DNA from: Gammaproteobacteria bacterium
GTDB taxonomy: Bacteria > Pseudomonadota > Gammaproteobacteria > Eutrophobiales > Eutrophobiaceae
Direction: 5' to 3'
Assembly (NCBI GenBank): GCA_009843675.1
Contig: VYCZ01000354.1
Location: forward strand, 1 to 10,588
DNA length: 10,588 nt
In this document: one piece after another, positions 1-6,050 of the stretch
Layout: every line of letters begins with the position of its first letter
Position numbering within the stretch: position 1 is the first letter of the stretch
Notes under the pieces: generated by a model
What the model saw: the letters and a program-made list of their open reading frames with translations, nothing else
Told to the model about the DNA's origin: nothing
The model's database searches: none
Position numbers and translations under genes: made by a program

Positions 1-149
1 GAACCTCTGATTAAGTCAGAGGTTCCTGCGATACAGGGATGTATCGCCAAATTCAATGACGATAAGTCATTGAATTTGTGAGCAAAATAAAAATCGCATT
101 TTTGTTTTGCGTGCTCTGACAAGTCCAGGATGGACTTGTTCAGAGCTTC
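1..149. repeat. Array of five consecutive hairpins with near-perfect terminal inverted repeats
   Basis: This stretch has no gene and is almost entirely inverted repeats. The hairpins are: 1-10 with 16-25 (10 bp perfect, 5-nt loop); 28-35 with 40-47 (8 bp perfect, GGGA loop); 49-60 with 66-77 (12 bp perfect, GATAA loop); 82-94 with 98-110 (13 pairs including one G-T); and 113-127 with 131-146 (15 pairs, one bulged T at 139). The outermost ends, GAACCTCTGA at 1-10 and TCAGAGCTTC at 140-149, are also inverted repeats of each other with one mismatch. This resembles a REP/MITE-like intergenic repeat or a folded structured element. No transposase is present. The pairing is read directly; the family assignment is inference. 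Confidence 0.75.
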
Positions 150-193
150 TTAAAAATACCGGTTCAGCCAGTCGCTCCGGCATGATGAACAAG

Positions 194-219
194 ACGGCCG
201 ATTTCCATCAATCGGCCGT
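194..219 (-). terminator. Terminator-like hairpin after the TonB receptor gene
   Basis: A perfect 10-bp stem, ACGGCCGATT at 194-203 and AATCGGCCGT at 210-219, encloses a 6-nt loop. It lies 16 nt beyond the leftward receptor stop codon. On the leftward transcript the stem is followed by CTTGTTC, which is a poor U-tract, so it may be a weak intrinsic terminator or a 3'-end stabilising hairpin. Confidence 0.55.
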
Positions 220-235
220 GTGTAAGGTGAGATGA

Positions 236-2608
236 TTATTCGCCGCCGAACCGGTAATTCCCCTGGATCATGATTGTCCTGGGCGGCTCCAGGTATCCCA
301 GGTAGGTTGTTTGAAACAGGGAAGCCAGGAAACTCTGTGAACTGGATAATACTTCTTTATCCGTCAGGTTGCGGCCCACCAGCGCCAGACTCCACTTGCC
401 GTCTGTTGCTTCAACACCAATGCGCGCAGACAGTTTTGCGTAGGAATCCTGCAAGCCTGCCGGTTCCAGCGAGGCATCGGTATAGAACTCATCACTGAAA
501 GACACATTCAGGTCGGCAATCGCATTGATGTTATCGGCAACCGGAAACCTGGTATTGGCATAAATATTACCGGTCCATTCAGGCGCGAGCGGTAAGGACC
601 GATCAGACTGGTCGCAGGGACTGGTCATACCGCTGGCAAAATTACAGGTTCCGTTCACGAAACTGTCGTATTCCGCATCAGTGTAGGCAAATGACCCGCC
701 CAGTAACAACCAGTCTCCGGCCTGCCAGCGCCCATCCACTTCCACACCCTGCGATACGGCAGAGGCGGCGTTGGTTACTCGCTGTACGATAACCGCGCCG
801 GACGGTGTGAATGAGTTCACCTGCAAATCGTCAAACTCGGTGCGGTAGAAGGCCACATTCAGTTCAACGGAATTATTGAGCAAACGGGACTTGAAGCCGG
901 CCTCATAGCCTGTGGCCTCTTCATCCTGGTATTCCTGATCTTCGGGCGCAAAGGGCATCCCGCTCGGCGCGGTTCTCTGGGCCGAAGTAAAACCGCCCGA
1001 CTTGGCGCTCTCGCCCCACTTGGCGTACAGCATGATATCTTCACTCACGCCCCACTGCAGCGCCACTTCCGGCAACCAGTTGTCGCTGCTCCGGTCTACA
1101 AATAATCCAACCGATGAGGGGTCGGTGTTACACAAGCGCAATGGTCCGGGTAAAGGTTGAGGTATCAATAAACCAGCATCGACAAAACCAAGATGACAGC
1201 GCGCATCATAAAGTGACTGCTTGTCTTCGTCGGTGTAACGAACACCGCCCGTGATGCGCAGGTAGTCCGTAGCATTCACGGTAACCTGCCCGAACATCGA
1301 CCATAACTCCGACTCTTGCTGGAAAGATGCCGCGGTATCTACCATCACGTTAGCGCCGAACGGGCCTGCGGCGCTCAACAGACCGCCCAGTAATGCCGGA
1401 CCGTACTGTGCAGGATTTATGTTGTAATTTTCCCATTTCTGGTAATAACCCCCCACCAGGTAATCGAGCATCCCGCCTTTTTCCGAAGTCAACCTGATTT
1501 CAACGGAATCCTGTTCAAAATCCTCATCGATGCCCGCAACCACGAATGCATCTGCTGTCGTGTCCAGGTCGAGAGAAATATCGTATTCGAATTCCGAATG
1601 GCCGCCGGCAACGGTCAGCACATGACCGGGGAGTTGCCATTCAAGGCTGGCAATGATGGTATCACTCTGTGTGCGTTGTTCCGGACAGAGTTCCGGCTGG
1701 GCTCCGGTCACCGTGATGGGATCAGGCAAACCGTTGCGGTCAGGGTTACAGCCGTTTGAGGAACGGGTCCAGTTCAGTACACCGTCATCGGGCTCGGCGA
1801 ACCCGGTCCCGGCGGCAAAGATGCCTGCATCATCATCGAACAATTCACCCGTATTGCCTTCCATCTCCTTCTCTGCCCGCTCATACTTGACAGTCAGGGT
1901 CGCCTCCTCACTCAATTCCCACACCGCGCTGATACGCAACAACAACTCGTCGGTATCGCCTTCGTCCTCACCGGTAAACGAATTATTGAAGTACCCGTCA
2001 CGGCCGGAAATCTTCAGGGCTGCCCTGAGGCCCAGCGTGTCGGAGGGCGAGCCGCCGGCAACGGCGACAAGTGACGGACCGCCGTGCTCCAGTTCATAGT
2101 CCGCGGTCAGGTCCAGGAAGGCCGCATCGCCCGGACGGGTCTTGTTGGTGACGACACTGATGGCGCCGGCAGTCGAGTTAAGGCCGTGTATGACGGACTG
2201 CGGACCCCGGGCCACCTCGACGCGTTCCGCATCAAGGAAGGGGGACTGGTACTGGCGTGAACGCGGCATGTAAATCCCGTCGATGAACATGGCAACGGAC
2301 TGTTCGAAGCTGCGCTCCTGGCCGGTTCCCAGGCCGCGAATGGTGATGGCTTGGGAAGTAACCCCATAACCTACCTGTAAATTGGGTATGGTGTCCGCAA
2401 GTTCGGCGAGGTCGGTGATGCCCATATCCATCATTGTTTCACCCGACACGGTTTCGATGGAAAGCGGAATATCCTGGGAACTTTCTGCACGCTTGGTTGC
2501 GGTGACGATGATCTCTTCAAGCTGGGCATAGGCATTGGATACCGGCAGGACGGCAGCCAGCAGCAGCGGAAAGAAATTTTTCAAGTAACGGACGGAAACA
2601 GTATTCAT
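236..2608 (-). CDS. TonB-dependent outer-membrane receptor
   Basis: This 790-residue protein is an outer-membrane beta-barrel that takes up a ligand using energy from TonB-ExbBD. A signal peptide spans about residues 1-28 (hydrophobic core 12-24, likely cut after AYA-28). A TonB-box-like EEIIVTAT is at 31-38. The plug domain follows, with IRGLG near 90-94, RGPQ at 134-137 and STAGAISVV at 145-153. The remainder is the barrel, ending in a C-terminal strand with YRFGGE. Length fits the family. The ATG has a good ribosome site (AGGGGA on the minus strand, 2618-2623). Six cysteines occur in three close pairs (287/308, 471/493, 655/665), probably loop disulfides. The ligand cannot be assigned: such receptors are often annotated for siderophores or cobalamin, but many take up organic substrates. 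It is the last of three leftward genes and appears to have its own promoter. Confidence 0.95.
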   Translation of the reverse strand: MNTVSVRYLKNFFPLLLAAVLPVSNAYAQLEEIIVTATKRAESSQDIPLSIETVSGETMMDMGITDLAELADTIPNLQVGYGVTSQAITIRGLGTGQERSFEQSVAMFIDGIYMPRSRQYQSPFLDAERVEVARGPQSVIHGLNSTAGAISVVTNKTRPGDAAFLDLTADYELEHGGPSLVAVAGGSPSDTLGLRAALKISGRDGYFNNSFTGEDEGDTDELLLRISAVWELSEEATLTVKYERAEKEMEGNTGELFDDDAGIFAAGTGFAEPDDGVLNWTRSSNGCNPDRNGLPDPITVTGAQPELCPEQRTQSDTIIASLEWQLPGHVLTVAGGHSEFEYDISLDLDTTADAFVVAGIDEDFEQDSVEIRLTSEKGGMLDYLVGGYYQKWENYNINPAQYGPALLGGLLSAAGPFGANVMVDTAASFQQESELWSMFGQVTVNATDYLRITGGVRYTDEDKQSLYDARCHLGFVDAGLLIPQPLPGPLRLCNTDPSSVGLFVDRSSDNWLPEVALQWGVSEDIMLYAKWGESAKSGGFTSAQRTAPSGMPFAPEDQEYQDEEATGYEAGFKSRLLNNSVELNVAFYRTEFDDLQVNSFTPSGAVIVQRVTNAASAVSQGVEVDGRWQAGDWLLLGGSFAYTDAEYDSFVNGTCNFASGMTSPCDQSDRSLPLAPEWTGNIYANTRFPVADNINAIADLNVSFSDEFYTDASLEPAGLQDSYAKLSARIGVEATDGKWSLALVGRNLTDKEVLSSSQSFLASLFQTTYLGYLEPPRTIMIQGNYRFGGE

Positions 2609-2617
2609 TGTTGGTTA

Positions 2618-2623
2618 TCCCCT
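2618..2623 (-). promoter_or_regulatory. Ribosome binding site of the TonB receptor gene
   Basis: On the minus strand AGGGGA lies 9 nt upstream of the ATG at 2608, a near-ideal Shine-Dalgarno match and spacing. It fixes the receptor start and agrees with the signal peptide beginning there. Confidence 0.7.
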
Positions 2624-2636
2624 GAAAAACGGAAAT

Positions 2637-2659
2637 GACCTGCCGGTATCAGGCAGGTC
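2637..2659 (-). promoter_or_regulatory. Hairpin in the 5' leader of the TonB receptor gene
   Basis: GACCTGCC at 2637-2644 pairs perfectly with GGCAGGTC at 2652-2659 around a 7-nt loop. It lies in the presumed leader between the candidate promoter and the ribosome site, about 14 nt upstream of the latter. It could stabilise the mRNA, act as an RNA control element or be a dyad bound by a regulator. No known riboswitch class is recognised. Confidence 0.45.
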
Positions 2660-2695
2660 GCTATTAACAGTTTGCAGTTTAACAACAGAGTATGT

Positions 2696-2723
2696 CATAT
2701 AACACACAGGTAACGGTTGTCAG
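2696..2723 (-). promoter_or_regulatory. Candidate sigma-70 promoter of the TonB receptor gene
   Basis: Read leftward, CTGACA (2718-2723, 5 of 6 matches to the -35 consensus) is followed after 16 nt by TATATG (2696-2701, 4 of 6 matches). The -10 is preceded by TGT, an extended -10 signature. The predicted transcript would start near 2689 and carry a leader of about 80 nt that includes the 2637-2659 hairpin. This is a pattern match only. Confidence 0.4.
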
Positions 2724-2763
2724 TACGTTCAATTCGCTTATCCTAAAATGAAATTATTCATTC

Positions 2764-4098
2764 CTACACTGCCGGGCCCGGAATAATGGGGCTGCCGTCA
2801 CTGAAACGGGAGAAGCGGAAGCGGGTAAGGTCGTAGCCCGGAGGCTTGCCCTGCACCAGGCGCGCCATGACCCGGCCTGCGCCCGGACCGATGCCGAATC
2901 CATGGCCGCTGAAACCGGCGGCGAGGTAAAAGCCGGGATAACCGGGAACCTGGTCCAGCACCGGGACGAAATCAGGCGTCGCATCAATCATCCCCGCCCA
3001 GGACTCCTCAATATCCACCCCTGCCAGGCGCGGCAGGTGTTCGACCATACGCCTGCGCAATTCACCTGCCGCCCAGGGAGAAGGCTCAGGGTTGAGCACC
3101 CGGGTGCGCTCAAACGGAGTCACCTCATCCGCCTGCCACCTGCGTTGCGGGAACAACCTGGCAACCAGGTCCTTGCCCGGGCGCAGGCGCAGCGCATGGC
3201 GGATCTGCTTGAAGGCGGGCAGGAACTTGAAGAAATACCTGAAGCTGTCCGCACCCGGAAAATGTTCCAGGGTATCGCTCAGCGCCAGGGTATAGCCACC
3301 GTCCTGGCGGCGCCGGAAGGCGAATTGGTGCGACCCGGCGCAACCGGGGAAGACTTCCGGCGCGCTCCCGGTGCGCGCCACTGTGTTCCGCACCACGAGT
3401 TGCGGTAGTGAAATCCCCAGGTTGCCCAGTAAAGTGGTGGACCAGGCGCCGGCCGCGCAGACTACGGTGTTGGCGCGCACACGCCCCAGTTCCGTGATCA
3501 CGGCGCAGGTTGTGCCTGCTTGCGTGTCGATGCTGCGCACCGCGCAATTTTCGATAATGCGGCAGCCGGCGTTTTGGGCGACCCGGGCAATACTGGGAAC
3601 GGCTTGGAACGGCTCAGCCCGGCCGTCGCTGGCGGTACAGATGGCGCCGCACCATTTGTCCGCGGCGCCGGCAAGCAATTTCCGCAACTCGCTCCGGCTT
3701 AGCGCGCGGGTATCGAGACCGTGCTGCTCCGCAATCGGCAGCCATTGTTCAAATTCCGCCAGTTCTTCCTCGTTATCCGCCAGGTACATCGTGCCGCCGC
3801 GCGCGAAGCCGACCTGGTTGTCCGTTTCCCCTGCCAAGCCTTCCCAGAGCTTGATGGAATCCATCATGATGGGCAGTTCCGCCTCATCCCTTCCCATTTG
3901 CCTGACCCAACCCCAGTTACGGCTCGATTGCTCACCGGCAACACGGCCTTTTTCGCAGACCAGCACCGAGACGCCATCTCTTGCCAGGAACAGTGCGGTG
4001 CAAATCCCGGCAATACCGCCGCCGATAATTGCCACGTCAACGGCTTCGGGCAATTTGTCCCGGAACGTTACGGGAGAATTTTCGCTCAATACGGGCAT
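2764..4098 (-). CDS. FAD-dependent oxidoreductase, D-amino-acid oxidase/DadA-like fold
   Basis: This 444-residue flavoprotein of the DAO superfamily probably oxidises the C-N bond of an amino acid or secondary amine, giving an imine. The FAD-binding Rossmann motif is at residues 22-50 (VAIIGGGIAG, with Glu49 as the ribose-binding acidic residue). It is followed by GEQSSRNWGWVRQ (55-67), a segment typical of one DAO/DadA-like subgroup. The C-terminal FAD-domain motif is at 368-401 (WAGMIDATPDFVPVL, then AAGFSGHGFG). There is no signal peptide or membrane segment, so it is probably cytoplasmic. Length is normal. No good ribosome site precedes the ATG at 4098, but the start leaves a usual 20-odd residues before the nucleotide motif. 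It lies 88 nt downstream of the hydroxy-acid oxidase gene on the same strand and may be co-transcribed. The substrate and whether it is an oxidase or dehydrogenase are not determined by sequence. Confidence 0.9.
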   Translation of the reverse strand: MPVLSENSPVTFRDKLPEAVDVAIIGGGIAGICTALFLARDGVSVLVCEKGRVAGEQSSRNWGWVRQMGRDEAELPIMMDSIKLWEGLAGETDNQVGFARGGTMYLADNEEELAEFEQWLPIAEQHGLDTRALSRSELRKLLAGAADKWCGAICTASDGRAEPFQAVPSIARVAQNAGCRIIENCAVRSIDTQAGTTCAVITELGRVRANTVVCAAGAWSTTLLGNLGISLPQLVVRNTVARTGSAPEVFPGCAGSHQFAFRRRQDGGYTLALSDTLEHFPGADSFRYFFKFLPAFKQIRHALRLRPGKDLVARLFPQRRWQADEVTPFERTRVLNPEPSPWAAGELRRRMVEHLPRLAGVDIEESWAGMIDATPDFVPVLDQVPGYPGFYLAAGFSGHGFGIGPGAGRVMARLVQGKPPGYDLTRFRFSRFSDGSPIIPGPAV

Positions 4099-4186
4099 GT
4101 TGTTTTCAGGTGTATCGCCAGGTTGATTGTATTACGAATATCCATAGGTCTTCGCATAATTCAGATGGCATTTCAACTGCAGCCGG

Positions 4187-5353
4187 TTAACGCCGGCGTA
4201 CGCAATCGGATGTTATCCCCGCGATGCTGCTGATGCCCATGAGCGCCATGTCCCGTTCCAGTTCCGTACGGAAGATATCCAATGTGCGCGCAACGCCCGC
4301 TTCGCCACCGGCAGCCAGGCCGTACAGGTAGGGACGTCCGATAAGGCAGGCGCGGGCGCCCAGTGCCAGCGCCTTTATGATATCGGTGCCGCGCCGGAAA
4401 CCGCTGTCGATGAACACCTCCAACCTGTCCCCGACGGCATCAACAACCTCCTGCAGCACCTCCACGGGAGAGGGCGCGTGGTCCAGTTGCCGGCCGCCGT
4501 GGCTGGACAGGGATATGCCGGCGGCGCCTATATCAGCGGCAAGGCGCGCATCTTCGACATGAGTGATACCCTTCACGACAAACGGGCCGTTCCAGTCTTC
4601 CGCCAGTCGGGCCGCGTCCTTCCATGTGAAAGTGGTGTCCATCTGGTTGCCGAACCATTGAACGATGGAGGCGACGTCATCATGGCTGCCCATGGCGCCG
4701 GCAAAATTGGGGAAGTTGTAGGCCGGCGATGTCAGGTATTCCCACAACCAGCCGGGCCGCGCCGATAATTGCCGCAACACCTTCAGGTTGGGCTTCGGAG
4801 GGAGGTTAAAGCGGTTGCGATAGTCGCGTTCCCGGTTACCTGCGACCGCGCAGTCCGCCGTTAAAACCATGGCCTTGTAACCCAGTGCTTGACACTGCGC
4901 TGTCAACTCGCGGGTAAAACCACGGTCTTTCAATACATACATCTGGCACCATTTCGGGCCGTCCGTCTCCGCCGCCACCTCGTCGAAAGAGACCATGGCG
5001 GTTGACGCCAGCACCTGGATGACATTGGCCCGGGCTGCCGCCCGGGCCACGGCCAGTTCTCCCTCGTGGTGATACAGCCGGTTGGCCCCGGTTGAAGTCA
5101 GGATGATCGGCATCCCGGCCTTCTCGCCCAATACGGCCGTTGAGGTATCTATCCCGGAGACGTCCACCAGGACTCTTTGCAACAGGTATAACCCGGAAAA
5201 TACACCGCGGTTCCTGGACAAGGTAAACTCGTCATCGGCGCCGCCTTCAAGGTAGTCATAAACAAACCTGGGAAGGCGCTTTCTCGCCAGTTCGCGCAGG
5301 TCATCGATATTGTGGCAATCATTCAATCGGGATTTTAAGGATATTGCCGGCAT
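4187..5353 (-). CDS. FMN-dependent alpha-hydroxy-acid oxidase/dehydrogenase
   Basis: This 388-residue TIM-barrel flavoenzyme oxidises an L-2-hydroxy acid to the 2-oxo acid (glycolate oxidase, lactate/mandelate dehydrogenase family). The expected family residues are visible: Tyr34 in VYDYLEGGAD, Gln137 and Tyr139 in WCQMYV, Thr165 and Asp167 in LTAD, Lys261 in VVKG, catalytic His285 and substrate-binding Arg288 in SSHGGRQL, and the phosphate-binding DSGFRRG (316-322) and GR (339-340). Length is typical. Two departures: the signature is SSHGGRQ instead of the usual SNHGGRQ, and the position matching Trp108 of spinach glycolate oxidase is Thr118, as in mandelate-type enzymes. A modest ribosome site (GGAAG, minus strand) precedes the ATG. 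It is first in the leftward group and diverges from the ridA-like gene. It feeds 2-oxo acids, the substrate class of the oxidoreductase encoded at 6051-9539. Confidence 0.93.
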   Translation of the reverse strand: MPAISLKSRLNDCHNIDDLRELARKRLPRFVYDYLEGGADDEFTLSRNRGVFSGLYLLQRVLVDVSGIDTSTAVLGEKAGMPIILTSTGANRLYHHEGELAVARAAARANVIQVLASTAMVSFDEVAAETDGPKWCQMYVLKDRGFTRELTAQCQALGYKAMVLTADCAVAGNRERDYRNRFNLPPKPNLKVLRQLSARPGWLWEYLTSPAYNFPNFAGAMGSHDDVASIVQWFGNQMDTTFTWKDAARLAEDWNGPFVVKGITHVEDARLAADIGAAGISLSSHGGRQLDHAPSPVEVLQEVVDAVGDRLEVFIDSGFRRGTDIIKALALGARACLIGRPYLYGLAAGGEAGVARTLDIFRTELERDMALMGISSIAGITSDCVRRR

Positions 5354-5386
5354 GCCGCTTCCGTATCAGTAATCAGTTTTTCATGC

Positions 5387-5416
5387 ATTATCCTTCGCGA
5401 CGGTTGCAAATTCCAA
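5387..5416 (-). promoter_or_regulatory. Candidate sigma-70 promoter of the hydroxy-acid oxidase gene
   Basis: Read leftward, TTGGAA (5411-5416, 4 of 6 matches) is separated by 18 nt from GATAAT (5387-5392, 5 of 6 matches). Transcription would begin near 5380, giving a leader of under 30 nt before the ATG at 5353. Together with the rightward candidate at 5508-5516 it makes a divergent promoter region of roughly 140 bp between the two starts, room for a shared regulator. Pattern match only. Confidence 0.4.
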
Positions 5417-5490
5417 TCTTTAGCGGCAGGCAGCTTATCCCTCACTGCACGGTATTTGCTTCGGGACAGACACAATGCCGATTTTGATAA

Positions 5491-5504
5491 CCCCGGCAAC
5501 GGGG
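5491..5504. promoter_or_regulatory. Short GC-rich dyad next to the ridA-like promoter
   Basis: CCCCG-GCAA-CGGGG is a perfect 5-bp inverted repeat with a GCAA (GNRA-type) loop. It lies 6 bp upstream of the candidate rightward -10 element, where a -35 box would normally be. It could be an operator or, if transcribed from further upstream, a stable RNA hairpin. Confidence 0.3.
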
Positions 5505-5507
5505 CAG

Positions 5508-5516
5508 TGGCATAAT
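5508..5516 (+). promoter_or_regulatory. Candidate extended -10 promoter of the ridA-like/oxidoreductase operon
   Basis: TGGCATAAT matches an extended -10 element (TGn plus 5 of 6 of TATAAT). A TTGATA at 5484-5489 is too far upstream (22 nt or so) to be a normal -35. The predicted start near 5523 lies downstream of the longest-frame ATG at 5475 but upstream of the GTG at 5553, which supports the GTG as the translation start. Confidence 0.4.
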
Positions 5517-5552
5517 ATCCTTTTCCACTCCACCATCGCAGTGAGACAAACA

Positions 5553-6047
5553 GTGAGCGAAGACACGATCAATCCTGACGAACGTATCAGGGAACTCGGC
5601 CTGGTATTGCCTGCGCCGTTGGCGATACCACCGGGAATAGATGCCCCCCTCGCCTTTATCAAGGTGGTCGGCAACCGGGTAATGGTTTCCGGTCACGGTC
5701 CCCAGGAGGCCGACGGCAGCATCGCCCGGCCGCTCGGTAAAGTCGGTTCCGACCTGACCGTGGAACAGGGCGCAGAAGCCGCCCGCAAAACCGCCTTGTC
5801 CATGCTGGGCACGATTCAACGGGAACTGGGCGAACTGGACAGGATCAAAAGCTGGGTCAAGGTGCTCGGCATGGTTAACTCAGCGCCGGATTTCACGAAC
5901 CAGATGCTGGTGATAAACGGTTTTTCCAATACCATACTGGAAATTTTCGGAAGGGAGCGCGGCCTGGCCACCCGTTCGGCGGTCGGTATGGCACAATTGC
6001 CGTTCGGGATCCCGGTAGAGGTCGAGGCGGAACTGGAACTCCATTAA
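5553..6047 (+). CDS. RidA-family (YjgF/YER057c/UK114) imine deaminase-like protein
   Basis: RidA proteins hydrolyse reactive 2-imino/enamino acids, made by amino-acid oxidases and PLP enzymes, to 2-oxo acids and ammonia. The family core is clear: VMVSGHGP strand, the AARKTALSMLGTIQRELGELDRI helix, and the C-terminal TRSAVGMAQLP...VEVEAE. The Arg in TRSAVG aligns with the carboxylate-binding Arg105 of E. coli RidA, and the VEVEAE glutamate with its Glu120. The frame is open to an ATG at 5475 (190 residues), which has a possible GGGA site at 5463-5466. The GTG at 5553 is preferred because it gives 164 residues starting SEDTINPDERIRELGL, close to the usual N-terminus of the roughly 150-residue subgroup, and because a likely promoter sits between the two starts. 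The stop is 3 nt before the next ATG, so the two genes are almost certainly co-transcribed. Exact activity is inferred from family. Confidence 0.88.
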   Translation: MSEDTINPDERIRELGLVLPAPLAIPPGIDAPLAFIKVVGNRVMVSGHGPQEADGSIARPLGKVGSDLTVEQGAEAARKTALSMLGTIQRELGELDRIKSWVKVLGMVNSAPDFTNQMLVINGFSNTILEIFGRERGLATRSAVGMAQLPFGIPVEVEAELELH

Positions 6048-6050
6048 TCC

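Noticed and set aside
1..235. CRISPR-like array at the left edge because of the repeated short palindromes
   Set aside because: The hairpins have different sequences and no constant direct repeat with spacers; it is not a CRISPR.
2747..2762. AATGAA-ATTA-TTCATT inverted repeat just after the FAD-oxidoreductase stop, as a terminator
   Set aside because: The stem is only 6 bp and A/T-rich, and it is followed by a short T-run broken by AGG; too weak to call.
4126..4131. Leftward -10-like TACAAT upstream of the FAD oxidoreductase gene as a separate promoter
   Set aside because: No acceptable -35 at 16-18 nt spacing and no extended -10; co-transcription from the hydroxy-acid oxidase gene is as likely.
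4182..4197. GCCGG/CCGGC dyad overlapping the stop of the hydroxy-acid oxidase gene
   Set aside because: Five-bp stem without a following U-tract in GC-rich sequence; expected by chance.
3371..4233. Long rightward open frames opposite the FAD oxidoreductase gene (for example 3371-4126 and 3721-4233)
   Set aside because: They are antisense to a gene with clear family motifs, have no recognisable domains and are typical spurious frames in GC-rich DNA.
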